Shown here in pieces: positions 7,813 to 15,688 of a stretch of 47,252 nucleotides of DNA. The position numbers and the translations under genes were made by a program. The stretch comes from Synechococcales cyanobacterium GL140_1_metabat_312. Lineage in GTDB: Bacteria > Cyanobacteriota > Cyanobacteriia > Leptolyngbyales > Leptolyngbyaceae. A model generated the notes under the pieces. That model did no database searches. It had not been told where the DNA came from and worked only from the letters and a program-made list of their open reading frames with translations. The stretch is from contig JANXWB010000050.1 of assembly GCA_025351345.1 (NCBI GenBank), positions 1 through 47,252 on the forward strand. The letters are read 5' to 3'. The stretch's first letter is position 1, and every line of letters begins with the position of its first letter.

Positions 7813-9183
7813 TTATGTCTCTAGACTCACGTCAGCTTTTTTCAGCGTCACCTGAAGACTAGTCCCTGGCAATCCCCGCACGGCATGGTCGATAGGTGGC
7901 GGGCTGAAGACTACAATGTCACCTTGCATCTGTCGCATTAATTCCCGTGCAATAGATAGTCCTAGTCCAGTCCCTGCGATCGTTGATTCTGCTTGTACGC
8001 CTCGATAATGGCGCTCAAATAGTCGCTCTTGATCATCTTTAGGAATACCGTATCCCGTGTCCGTAATCCATAACTCAACCCGATCGCCGCGATCGTTCAG
8101 TTCCACCCAGATCCGGCCCCCGACAGGAGTATATTTGCTGGCATTGTCTAACAAATTAATTACCACTTCTGTTAAGGCCGATCGATCTGCCTTAACCCAG
8201 ATTAAAGATTTGGGAATATCGATTTGTAAGGTTTGATTCCGATCGTCCATCACCCCCAAGGCCGATTGAATGGTCGGATCTAAGACCGACTGTATCTCCA
8301 GTGCTACCAAATTTAACGATCGACCCAATGTCGTGAATGCTGTGTTCAATGTCGGGTCGGGAATTTTCGGGTCGAGAACTGTCGTGGCGGTGAGTAATCC
8401 CGTTGCTCCACTCGTCTCCCCTGCTGCTGACGCGATAGTTAAGGGCAAGGATCGGATTCCGCCGCTTTCGATCGCCTGCTCAAATTGCACAAGCAAGGCT
8501 TGAAGACGATCGCTTTCTCTGACGATACTGTCCGCTGCATCTTGGTTTCGAGGCACATCTACAAGCCGCTTCACCAGTAATTTTCCAAAGGTCCGCATGG
8601 CCGTTAAAGGGTTGCGGAATTGATGGAGCAAGTTATCAAGTAAATCCTTCTGTTGCCGCTGAAAAACTTGTTGCTGCTTTGCCTGTTGTTCAAACCATCG
8701 AGAGCGAAAATCTAATACACAAGCTGATACTAAGATTTGCTGAACCGTATCCATTTGAAGCTGAGCGATCGTATCCCAAGACTGATTGCGTTCAGCCACT
8801 AACACCCCCAATACCCGATCCTCGTGGAGTAAGGGCAGGACGATTTGATGACTGCTTGGCTGATAATTACTGGGATTACGATATCTATCCCTAACGGAAA
8901 AATCATCCGCTTGGTCATTTTCAGTTCGAGACTTGGATGAATCGACGATCGTTGGGGCAGTCGATACAATCCCCGCAGAGAGTTGACGATTTCGAGACAC
9001 AGCTGTTTCAACAGGAACTACGGCTACCCGCTGCAATTGTGAGGCATTTCCACTCTCCCAAGAATCTGTCAAATAGACCGTAGCACTAGAAACGCCCAAG
9101 CTTTCCACCAACAAAGAAAGCTGTGACTGACAAATAATAACTAATTCATGACTCGCAGACATTCCAGAAAAAACAGAACTCAC
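7813..9183 (-). CDS. GAF-type sensor histidine kinase
   Basis: Cytoplasmic two-component sensor of 456 residues. Residues 1-155 form a GAF-like input domain without membrane helices. A coiled-coil linker rich in Gln leads to the dimerisation helix with phospho-acceptor His187 in LLHQFRNPLTAM. The ATPase domain has the N box EVVINLLDNASKYTP, G1 ITDTGYGIP and G2 GTGLGLSIARELM. The GTG start at 9183 is supported by GGAGG a few bases upstream on the minus strand; ATG 9162 is the alternative. No response regulator is adjacent; the nearest one, at 11.5-12.1 kb, is a pseudogene. The stimulus cannot be inferred. Confidence 0.88.
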   Translation of the reverse strand: MSSVFSGMSASHELVIICQSQLSLLVESLGVSSATVYLTDSWESGNASQLQRVAVVPVETAVSRNRQLSAGIVSTAPTIVDSSKSRTENDQADDFSVRDRYRNPSNYQPSSHQIVLPLLHEDRVLGVLVAERNQSWDTIAQLQMDTVQQILVSACVLDFRSRWFEQQAKQQQVFQRQQKDLLDNLLHQFRNPLTAMRTFGKLLVKRLVDVPRNQDAADSIVRESDRLQALLVQFEQAIESGGIRSLPLTIASAAGETSGATGLLTATTVLDPKIPDPTLNTAFTTLGRSLNLVALEIQSVLDPTIQSALGVMDDRNQTLQIDIPKSLIWVKADRSALTEVVINLLDNASKYTPVGGRIWVELNDRGDRVELWITDTGYGIPKDDQERLFERHYRGVQAESTIAGTGLGLSIARELMRQMQGDIVVFSPPPIDHAVRGLPGTSLQVTLKKADVSLET

Positions 9184-9508
9184 ATCGCCTCCATTATCAC
9201 CTGTTGGTCAACATTTCTCAATTTAGAGATTGACTTTAAGGGTTTACAACGAGTAAGTTGGGAACATTATTAAATCTACTTTAAGTGCCCCTTGTTACGA
9301 TTTTGATCGGTTAGCATATTGCTAGGCGGCAACGCTAAATTATGAGCAAACCTACCATGTTGATTTTTTCAACGATTTGTTTACTCATCGTTTCAATGCA
9401 TGTACATAAGCGATCGTCTGTTGAAATCTTACTGCCTTACGGCATATAATTCGACGGCTTTGTAACAAGAAGCGTAATCTCGCAACAGTTTCAAGGAGGT
9501 AAGGGGTT
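9184..9508. other. Divergent intergenic region, histidine kinase / DUF3155
   Basis: About 325 bases. It holds the DUF3155 promoter (9421-9450) and ribosome site (9493-9500). A 35-codon frame at 9342-9449 was considered and not called. Otherwise nothing recognisable was seen. Confidence 0.6.
9421..9450 (+). promoter_or_regulatory. Sigma-70-type promoter of the DUF3155 gene
   Basis: TTGAAA at 9421-9426 and a perfect TATAAT at 9445-9450 are separated by 18 bases. Transcription would start near 9457, giving a leader of about 50 bases that contains the strong ribosome site at 9493-9500. Confidence 0.65.
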
Positions 9509-9889
9509 TTGGCTAGGAGACGTAAACGTAAGAGTCGTCGTCGTCAAGAAGGACGACGGATCTTAGAATGTGTACCACAGTTTAGTATTGATTGTGGTGA
9601 GGATAAGCCGGTGACGGCTGCACGGAAATTCATTCATACTGAAGGAGTTCTCCCCCCAGCGCTACTGTTGGTGAAACGCAACGAACACACCACCGATCGG
9701 TACTTCTGGGCTGAAAAAGGTCTTTTCGGTGCTCAGTATGTGGAAGAGAATCATTTTCTTTTTCCAAGTTTGCGCCACATGGAAGATGACTCCGATGTCG
9801 ATGTCGATGACATTGATCTAGATGATGACGACATGGATGATGAAGAGGAAGAAGAAGCTGATGAATTGACACCTGTCGGCGCATTCTAG
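9509..9889 (+). CDS. DUF3155 domain-containing protein
   Basis: A 126-residue protein of a cyanobacteria-restricted family of unknown function. The start is TTG 9509, fixed by a near-perfect AAGGAGGT at 9493-9500 with 8-base spacing. The N-terminus is strongly basic (MARRRKRKSRRRQEGRR). A conserved core follows, with CGEDKPVTAARKFIHTEG, LVKRNEHTTDRYFWAEKG and QYVEENHFLFPSL. The last 35 residues are almost pure Asp/Glu before a TPVGAF end. Basic head plus acidic tail suggests nucleic-acid or ribosome contact, but that is inference. A promoter and a terminator flank it, so it is probably a single-gene unit. Confidence 0.88.
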   Translation: MARRRKRKSRRRQEGRRILECVPQFSIDCGEDKPVTAARKFIHTEGVLPPALLLVKRNEHTTDRYFWAEKGLFGAQYVEENHFLFPSLRHMEDDSDVDVDDIDLDDDDMDDEEEEEADELTPVGAF

Positions 9890-9952
9890 ATTAGACCCAC
9901 AAGTTATGAAGGTCACTCATAACCCTATTCTTCATTAGATAGCTTACATTGG

Positions 9953-9986
9953 ATCGAGGGATTACTTTGGTGTTTCCTCGATTTTT
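9953..9986 (+). terminator. Rho-independent terminator after DUF3155 gene
   Basis: Seven-base arms (ATCGAGG at 9953-9959 and CCTCGAT at 9976-9982) enclose a 16-base loop. A T-rich run starts with the last base of the right arm. It lies 64 bases after the stop codon. Confidence 0.6.
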
Positions 9987-10039
9987 GTTTGAAGTTCAAA
10001 TGAGTGAATGTTGGCTTAACAATCGATCAACAGCAGTAT

Positions 10040-10585
10040 TTATTCGGATTCATCTAACAATTCCAACTGTAGTGACTGTCTCAAAGACTCCACCTCATCG
10101 CGGTGAGCTTGGACCTTAATCACACTCACCTTCAAATTTGAGTCATTGGACTCCGAATTTTCAAGTAAAAATGAGACTGACTCTGATCGCCCCGCTTTTT
10201 TCCAGTAGAATACGCCAGCCAATGGAGAAAGTGAAAGAATAATCCACCAGAGCGTAGACAAATCGGGCGCAACCACATTCAAAATCAGCACTAAGCAGAG
10301 AGTTCCGAAAAACGCTAGTCCTGACAAATAAAACGCCAAAAACTTACTTGGACGGACGTTGCCGACCAAATTAACTAAGTTTCGATCGCCATCAACACTG
10401 GTAACCCTGTATGCTCGGTCTGCAAAATATTTTTTTAGCTGATCCAGCAACAGTTCCGGCGACTGCTGACCCAACAATCTTACCGTCTCAGTTCGATCTT
10501 TAACCGATGCACGGATAAAAAACATCTGTCCGATCGTCATCAATACCGTCAGAAATAATGTCGAATTAATAACCGAGTCGCCCAT
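10040..10585 (-). CDS. Cofactor assembly of complex C subunit B (CCB-type) protein
   Basis: A 181-residue membrane protein resembling the CCB2/CCB4-type factors that attach haem ci to cytochrome b6 during b6f assembly. It has an N-terminal membrane helix ending in the family phrase FFIRASVKDRTE. A soluble segment follows with LLDQLKKYFADRAYRV, then two more helices (about 86-107 and 111-127), the second leading into LSPLAGVFYWKKAGR. A polar C-terminal tail of about 50 residues ends it. It would act in the thylakoid membrane. Assignment is from family resemblance. The ATG at 10585 has no obvious competitor. It points the same way as the PadR gene, about 208 bases downstream of it. Confidence 0.72.
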   Translation of the reverse strand: MGDSVINSTLFLTVLMTIGQMFFIRASVKDRTETVRLLGQQSPELLLDQLKKYFADRAYRVTSVDGDRNLVNLVGNVRPSKFLAFYLSGLAFFGTLCLVLILNVVAPDLSTLWWIILSLSPLAGVFYWKKAGRSESVSFLLENSESNDSNLKVSVIKVQAHRDEVESLRQSLQLELLDESE

Positions 10586-10793
10586 GGCAATTCGTGATCC
10601 TAAACTAACTGTTTATAAAATAATACTGTGCTTAGGGCACTAACCTGCACTGGTCTTGAACAGGAGAATAGGGACACGGTGCCCAGTGAATTTCAGACCT
10701 AAGTCCTACCCTTACTGGGCGCAGGCCCGATGCGCGAGTAAAAAGTGCGAAAGTAAAAGATGAGACTGCGGGTAATGGAATCCTAATTTAGAT

Positions 10794-11156
10794 TTACTTA
10801 GCCGCTGCTGCCGCTTCCCGCTTTGCAGAATAGCCATCCCACAGAGTAGCCAACTCCTGCGCTTGGGTCATTACTTCAGGTCGGATTTGGTACATGCGAC
10901 GGGGACGGCCTCGACCTTCAACCTTCTTCCAATATCCCGTCACCATTTCCTGATCTTCTAGGAACTTCAGAGCACTGTATAGGACCGTATCGGACAATCG
11001 ATACAGGGGATACTCAGTTTCTAATAGTTGGATCAGCTCGGTTCCATAGGAATCGCCTTTCAACAGCACTGCCAGTACATAGCATACTGCGAGTTCTTTG
11101 TTGAGATAGAAAGGTGGTGGATCTTTAAAGAACTGGTAAATATCTTCAAACTTCAT
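10794..11156 (-). CDS. PadR family transcriptional regulator
   Basis: Winged-helix repressor of 120 residues. The start ATG 11156 gives the conserved beginning MKFEDIYQFFKDPPPFYLN; an upstream in-frame extension to 11204 looks spurious. The PadR core is clear: a helix containing ELAVCYVLAVLLKGDSYG, the recognition region RLSDTVLYSALKFLE and the wing GRGRPRRMYQI. The C-terminal dimerisation helix is short and ends in an Ala/Lys run. PadR proteins usually bind inverted repeats in their own promoters; two inverted repeats lie upstream. The circadian protein Pex has the same fold, but orthology is not claimed. Confidence 0.87.
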   Translation of the reverse strand: MKFEDIYQFFKDPPPFYLNKELAVCYVLAVLLKGDSYGTELIQLLETEYPLYRLSDTVLYSALKFLEDQEMVTGYWKKVEGRGRPRRMYQIRPEVMTQAQELATLWDGYSAKREAAAAAK

Positions 11157-11246
11157 AATGTGTGTCTTTGAGTGAGAAACAACAATGTTTACTAAACCTG
11201 TCATCCATTTTCAGAAGGTCAAGACCTACCTAACACGAACGACTTA

Positions 11247-11262
11247 TTTAGTACATGCTAAA
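11247..11262. promoter_or_regulatory. Inverted repeat, candidate PadR operator
   Basis: TTTAG and CTAAA flank a 6-base core (TACATG). It lies about 91 bases upstream of the padR ATG. PadR-family operators are commonly short inverted repeats of this kind, but no direct proof is available. Confidence 0.3.
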
Positions 11263-11461
11263 AACTTAACAAATCCTACAGGGTATTTACGTCTCTCTAA
11301 GGTAATAAATTTACCCTAGAGATGAAAAAATAGCCCTAATTCGGCGACTTTTTCCTGACCCATACCACTTAGCTTAGGATATCTCTATATTTTCATATAT
11401 CCCTCTCTTTAAAAATATATCTGAGTATCTTCCTGGAAAAATATCGCTCGGATGAATCATT

Positions 11462-11481
11462 AATCAGTTTAAATACTGATT
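11462..11481. promoter_or_regulatory. 7-base inverted repeat near the pseudogene end
   Basis: AATCAGT (11462-11468) and ACTGATT (11475-11481) are perfect inverted arms around TTAAAT. No T tract follows on either strand, so an operator fits better than a terminator. Its target is unknown. Confidence 0.3.
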
Positions 11482-11530
11482 TAGGAGAAAGAAAAATCTA
11501 TTTAATCTCCTTAGAGCTAATCCGATATTC

Positions 11531-12096
11531 TCAAACTAACCCCGCCCGCAATGCCACCACCGCTGCCTGGATCATGCTGGTTGGGGTTATGGCTGGGGAC
11601 TTGAGTTGTTTGATAACAGGGCGGGAATTTGGTGATCTAGATAAATTGCGCCCTCCTATGCAGTCCCGATCGCTGCCACTAGTCGTTTTATCTCGGCTCC
11701 TTTGACTCAGTACGCATCAGCGCCGCTAGAAAGGGACGCAATGATTTCGGTCTCGGCGGTGTGTGAGGTTAACATGACGACTTGTAAGTTCGGGAGCTTA
11801 GCCCGAATCTGTTGCGTTGCGACAATTCTATCCAAACAGGGCAACCCGATATCCATAACAATGACATCAGGTTTCAGCGCCAAAGCCATCTCAACCCCTG
11901 CATGGTCGCCCCTAGCCTGTCTAACAATGGAAAATATAGGATAATCCTCTAGAGCTTGGGTTAATCCCAATTGCATTATGGGATCGTCTTCAACAATAAG
12001 AATCCTAACAATAGCCGGATCATGAATGAACATAGCCGCTTTAGTATAGATGTGGGAAGATTGAGCAAATTTTTCGATAGATTTAGTACGATTCAT
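11531..12096 (-). pseudogene. Decayed NarL/LuxR-type response regulator
   Basis: The receiver domain reads well: ILIVEDDPIMQLGL, phospho-acceptor Asp in VIVMDIGLP, and MLTSHTAETEIIASLSSGADAY. A TGA at 11707-11709 then interrupts it, where relatives have Cys. The same frame continues VKGAEIKRLVAAIGTA, holding the conserved receiver lysine, reaches a TAG at 11656-11658 (Gln in relatives) and goes on EGAIYLDHQIPALL to a TAA. In another frame the last helix of a NarL-type HTH domain is recognisable (QAAVVALRAGLV, ending at 11531). Most of the HTH domain is missing. At least two nonsense changes plus a deletion or frameshift make it non-functional. The original start may have been ATG 12033. Confidence 0.8.
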
Positions 12097-12100
12097 TTAA

Positions 12101-12139
12101 TGTGATTGCTTGGAAATAGTAGAGTTTCAAGCAATCACA
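12101..12139. repeat. Long hairpin between the pseudogene and DUF3611 gene
   Basis: TGTGATTGCTTG (12101-12112) is perfectly complementary to CAAGCAATCACA (12128-12139). Three more pairs form inside with a one-base bulge, leaving an 8-base loop. There is no T tract. It could act in the leader of the DUF3611 gene, whose ATG is 38 bases further on. Confidence 0.55.
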
Positions 12140-12177
12140 GAGCCTCTTTAGGAGTTACCCAGGGTTTTAATAACTGT

Positions 12178-12765
12178 ATGATTGATCAGGCTGAAAATTC
12201 TCCAAATACTTCTAACTTAAAACAGGTTTCTAAGACATTCCGATTAGTGGGATGGGTAAGTTTCTGGGTTCAAGCAGTCCTGGCTGTTATTTCTGGGGTT
12301 ATTTTTGCTTTTGCTGGAGTAGCGCTTTCTATGGGGCGGCAGACAGTGGGAGATAGTACGGCCAACCCTGCTACTGGCGGTGGGGTGGTATTCGCGGTGG
12401 TGAGTTTAGCTATTTTACTTTATGGTGTTTACCAGTCGTTTGACTATGTACGAACGGGGCGGAGGATTCGACAGGAAAACCCTAATCTTCGTCCGAAAAA
12501 GTCGGATACGATTAAATTCCTATGGCGAAGTTTGACAATTCGTGGGGTGGGCTTGCTGATGGCGGTGGTTGCCGCTGAGGCGATCGCAGGGGTTCTTCTG
12601 GGCAAGTCATTTATGGCCGTGGGGGCAATTTTTTCGCCTGGTTCTCAATTGCAACTCATCCAGCCGCTAGATATTTTTCTGATTTTGGCCAATACACACT
12701 TGATTACGGCCCATTTTGTCGGAGTTAGTTCGACGCTTTGGCTGCTGAAACGGATTGATCCTTAA
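12178..12765 (+). CDS. DUF3611 family membrane protein
   Basis: A 195-residue integral membrane protein of a family found in cyanobacteria and plastids, function unknown. ATG 12178 is chosen; an upstream TTG frame at 12106 would run through the hairpin at 12101-12139. Four hydrophobic segments are visible (about 23-52, 68-86, 119-144 and 164-188). The family end motif is present as DIFLILANTHLITAHFVG followed by a WLLKR helix end. A basic loop with RTGRRIRQENPNLRP sits between the second and third helices. It is probably in the plasma or thylakoid membrane. No operon partner is evident. Confidence 0.82.
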   Translation: MIDQAENSPNTSNLKQVSKTFRLVGWVSFWVQAVLAVISGVIFAFAGVALSMGRQTVGDSTANPATGGGVVFAVVSLAILLYGVYQSFDYVRTGRRIRQENPNLRPKKSDTIKFLWRSLTIRGVGLLMAVVAAEAIAGVLLGKSFMAVGAIFSPGSQLQLIQPLDIFLILANTHLITAHFVGVSSTLWLLKRIDP

Positions 12766-12813
12766 ATTAATCTTTAACGATCGAATAGCATTTTCCAAAA
12801 GAATTGGGTATAA

Positions 12814-15405
12814 GTGAAGCGATCGCGCAGCTCGTCACTTTTATGGACGCTTATGAATGCCCCCGACTCTTCCTCATCTCAAGCCTCACGCCCGCTATTG
12901 GGACTACTCGGATTCGGTCTGTATGTGCTGTTTACCTTACTGCCCGATAGCAGCACGTTAATGGTGGCTTGGCCGTGGGTGCTGATAGGGCAAGCGGCGT
13001 TACTGTGTCCTGTCCTGTGGTTAATGATTCAAACTTGGACGGACGGGGGGCAGCGTTTAGGGAATGGTCTGGATTGGATTGCGGGCGTGGCTGTTTTGGC
13101 TATTGTGCAGTCTGGTATGACCGCTGTTTTTCCGCAGCAGGCTCGATGGGCTGGCATTGCGGCACTATGTCTGGTGGCTGCGCTTTATGCCTGTAGCCAC
13201 TACATGGACAACAGTATTAGACGACATCGGTTGCTGACCCTGCAAGGGCTTCTGCAAGTGGCATTTATTATTCTGAGTCTTGGGCTTTGGACGGTTCAGA
13301 CTTGGTGGCCCGAACTCACTCGATTGCGGGAACTCCAACAAGTGACAGGCGTGGCGATGCCCTTTAGCTTTGAGGCGATCGAAAATCGTAACTGGGCACC
13401 CATCGGTCATCAAAACTATGTTGCTGGCTATCTGAATCTCGCGATTCCTAGTTTGTTGGGGTTGAGCTTGAGCCGAAGCGGGGCATTACGCTGGATTTTT
13501 TCACTGGGTGCCGGATTAGGACTAATTGATCTCTACACCACAAGTGCAAGAGTAGGTTGGATTTCATTGGTGGGGGCGATCGGAATTGGTGCGATTGCTT
13601 TTTTGCTTACATCTGATAAAACTGGGATAAACTGGCTCGCTCGACTTTCTAGACTTCAATTAACTGGGCTAGGTATTGGTACGATCGGAGCAATTGTTCT
13701 CGGCCTCCTCAGCACCGGACGACTGAACGGGATCATTAATGCAACCGCAGGCGGTTATCTGTCTGGTGAGTTTGCCTATCGCATCATCACTAATGCGGTC
13801 GGTTGGGCCATGGGGCTCCAGTCGCCGCTGTATGGCATGGGATTAGGCAGTGTCCCGCATCTCTTTCAAAAATTTCGTCCTATTTGGGCTGGACAAGAAG
13901 CGGAGCTAATGTTCCAACTTCACAGCACTCCGGCTCAGCTCTGGGGTGAGCTCGGAATTCTGGGCTTAGGTCTGTGGATTGGAACATTGATTTGGCTGGG
14001 TCGCCATTGGTGGAAATCTCGCCGTCTCCTTAACCCTTTGACTCATAGCCTAATTGCGGCGATCGTTTCTTACAGTCTGCAAAGCCTTAGTGATTACCAA
14101 CTGGACAATCTCTGTATTGGTGGCACCTTAGTAATTTTTATGGCGGCGATCGCGGCGGAATTTCGGGATCTAAATCCTCAGTTGTCTAAAAATCCGTCGA
14201 AACTCTCTCAAGCCTCGGTCCTGGCCATGGCTGGAATGACGATCGCTGCCATTGTCTGGCTCGTCCCCGTTCACCGAGCTTGGATGTTGTCAAGCCAAGG
14301 CTTTCAATCGATCGCGTCTATTCAAAATCCCGAAACTACGCCAGAGCAAAAACAAACTGCGATCGTTCAATTTAGCCAAAACCTCGACGATGCACATAAA
14401 TTAGCTCCCTGGGAACCCTACTATCCCCAACAACTCGGCTGGGTTTTGGGGGATCTCGGCCTCAAATCCAACCGATCGGATCTACTTCAGAAATCCGTAG
14501 ACTGGTTCAACATTGCTCGCATCAGCGCCCCTTATCAAGAATTCGTCTATTCAAACCTCGGCTGGCTTCAACTCAACACCAACCCGAAAGCCGCCACAGA
14601 GGCATTCCGCCAAGCTGCCCAACTGGTTCCGGCCAAACGCGGGGTGTTCTATGGGCTAGGCATGAGTTTGCTGTTTCAGGCTCGGATGGATGTCGCGATC
14701 GAGGCCCTTGCGTTAGAAGTTGCCCGAGATCCAATTTCCCTCACTAGCCCTTGGTGGACTGCTCCCCAGCGTAAAGACCTCTTCCAACAGGTCACAAAAC
14801 GGACTGAAAGCCTCTACAGCGAACTTATTAATCAAGCATCTAACAAGACTCTCATCACTTACCTGAGAGGCTGTCGGGCTACGTTACGTTGGTGGGCAGG
14901 AGATTCTAAAGGTGCCCAAGAGGATGCGATCGCCAGCGAATTCAATGCGCTCAATGCCGTTCTCATGCTCCAAACTAAACAACCTCTCGACCTCACTGCT
15001 CTTGCTAAAAAGCCAAATGTGTCCCCCAGCACGATCGCAACCCTTACCGCATGGCTTAATCCCGACCAGCGCATTACTCAACTTCAAACCGCTTGGAGAC
15101 TCGGAGCCAAAGAGCCGCTCCCACCGGAACTTTTGGACAAACTCCAATCCACCATGGCTCAATCCAAATCCTTTGACCAATGGCTGAAGCAAAATTCTCC
15201 AAGTCGTGAACTGCGTCGTCAGCGATCGGGTTTTGGCGTTCTCAGCCGTCACATTGATGGCGTTATCCCGACGGACTTCCTGACAGTCGAGGAAAATCTC
15301 GCCATGACTTATCTGATTCGAGATATTGCCTCCCAGTGGAAATACTATCCGGATCTAGAAAAAGCCATCCAAGTCCTACGGGAAAAAGTCCTCAGCGCCA
15401 TTTAG
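12814..15405 (+). CDS. O-antigen ligase/polymerase-like membrane protein with TPR-type C-terminal region
   Basis: About 863 residues. The N-terminal half (to about residue 500) has ten or more hydrophobic segments and the features of the Wzy/WaaL/O-antigen ligase superfamily, including the NYVAGYLNLAIPSLLGL region, TSARVGWISL and a large loop with MGLGSVPHLFQKFRP. The C-terminal 350 residues are soluble and helical with TPR-like units, for example NLGWLQLNTNPKAATEAFRQAAQLVP. Such proteins join or polymerise surface polysaccharide; the cyanobacterial IctB branch is related but its true function is debated. The GTG start at 12814 is the longest; ATG 12853 is equally plausible. The substrate is unknown. 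Confidence 0.78.
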   Translation: MKRSRSSSLLWTLMNAPDSSSSQASRPLLGLLGFGLYVLFTLLPDSSTLMVAWPWVLIGQAALLCPVLWLMIQTWTDGGQRLGNGLDWIAGVAVLAIVQSGMTAVFPQQARWAGIAALCLVAALYACSHYMDNSIRRHRLLTLQGLLQVAFIILSLGLWTVQTWWPELTRLRELQQVTGVAMPFSFEAIENRNWAPIGHQNYVAGYLNLAIPSLLGLSLSRSGALRWIFSLGAGLGLIDLYTTSARVGWISLVGAIGIGAIAFLLTSDKTGINWLARLSRLQLTGLGIGTIGAIVLGLLSTGRLNGIINATAGGYLSGEFAYRIITNAVGWAMGLQSPLYGMGLGSVPHLFQKFRPIWAGQEAELMFQLHSTPAQLWGELGILGLGLWIGTLIWLGRHWWKSRRLLNPLTHSLIAAIVSYSLQSLSDYQLDNLCIGGTLVIFMAAIAAEFRDLNPQLSKNPSKLSQASVLAMAGMTIAAIVWLVPVHRAWMLSSQGFQSIASIQNPETTPEQKQTAIVQFSQNLDDAHKLAPWEPYYPQQLGWVLGDLGLKSNRSDLLQKSVDWFNIARISAPYQEFVYSNLGWLQLNTNPKAATEAFRQAAQLVPAKRGVFYGLGMSLLFQARMDVAIEALALEVARDPISLTSPWWTAPQRKDLFQQVTKRTESLYSELINQASNKTLITYLRGCRATLRWWAGDSKGAQEDAIASEFNALNAVLMLQTKQPLDLTALAKKPNVSPSTIATLTAWLNPDQRITQLQTAWRLGAKEPLPPELLDKLQSTMAQSKSFDQWLKQNSPSRELRRQRSGFGVLSRHIDGVIPTDFLTVEENLAMTYLIRDIASQWKYYPDLEKAIQVLREKVLSAI

Positions 15406-15439
15406 TTTAACCAAGATTCAAAACTCGTTTAAAAACTAC

Positions 15440-15469
15440 TTGCCAAGAGTCCGGTCAATTGTGTATGTT
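15440..15469 (+). promoter_or_regulatory. Promoter of tRNA-Lys
   Basis: TTGCCA (15440-15445) and TATGTT (15464-15469) are spaced by 18 bases and lie 23 bases upstream of the tRNA 5' end. Confidence 0.4.
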
Positions 15470-15491
15470 AATTAAGTTGCGAAACGCGCAC

Positions 15492-15563
15492 GGGTCGCTA
15501 GCTCAGCGGTAGAGCATTCGGCTTTTAACCGACTGGTCCTGAGTTCGAATCTCAGGCGACCCA
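15492..15563 (+). tRNA. tRNA-Lys (UUU)
   Basis: Full cloverleaf of 72 bases. The acceptor stem GGGTCGC pairs with GCGACCC and the discriminator is A. The anticodon loop CTTTTAA gives anticodon TTT. The T loop TTCGAAT is canonical. CCA is not encoded. Confidence 0.96.
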
Positions 15564-15688
15564 TACAATACGTTATGTAAAGGCCAAGCTTTCTAGTCGA
15601 TTGCTTGGTTTCTATATACTCTGGCATCTATTAGAAATTGAATTCAAGATTTTTCGGTAAGATACATACAGTCGAGTCGGTGAATTCC

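Larger units (their letters stand above)
11157..11530. other. AT-rich intergenic region upstream of the PadR gene
   Basis: About 374 bases with no credible ORF. It contains two perfect inverted repeats (11247-11262 and 11462-11481) and is otherwise AT-rich. It probably carries the padR promoter. Confidence 0.55.

Noticed and set aside
9342-9449. 35-codon ORF with a hydrophobic segment upstream of DUF3155
   Set aside because: It has no ribosome site, and the DUF3155 promoter -35 and -10 boxes lie within its last codons, so it would not be on that transcript.
12101-12139. TGTGA...TCACA as a CRP or NtcA-type site
   Set aside because: The half-sites are 29 bases apart rather than the required 6 (CRP) or 8 (NtcA); they are simply the ends of the hairpin.
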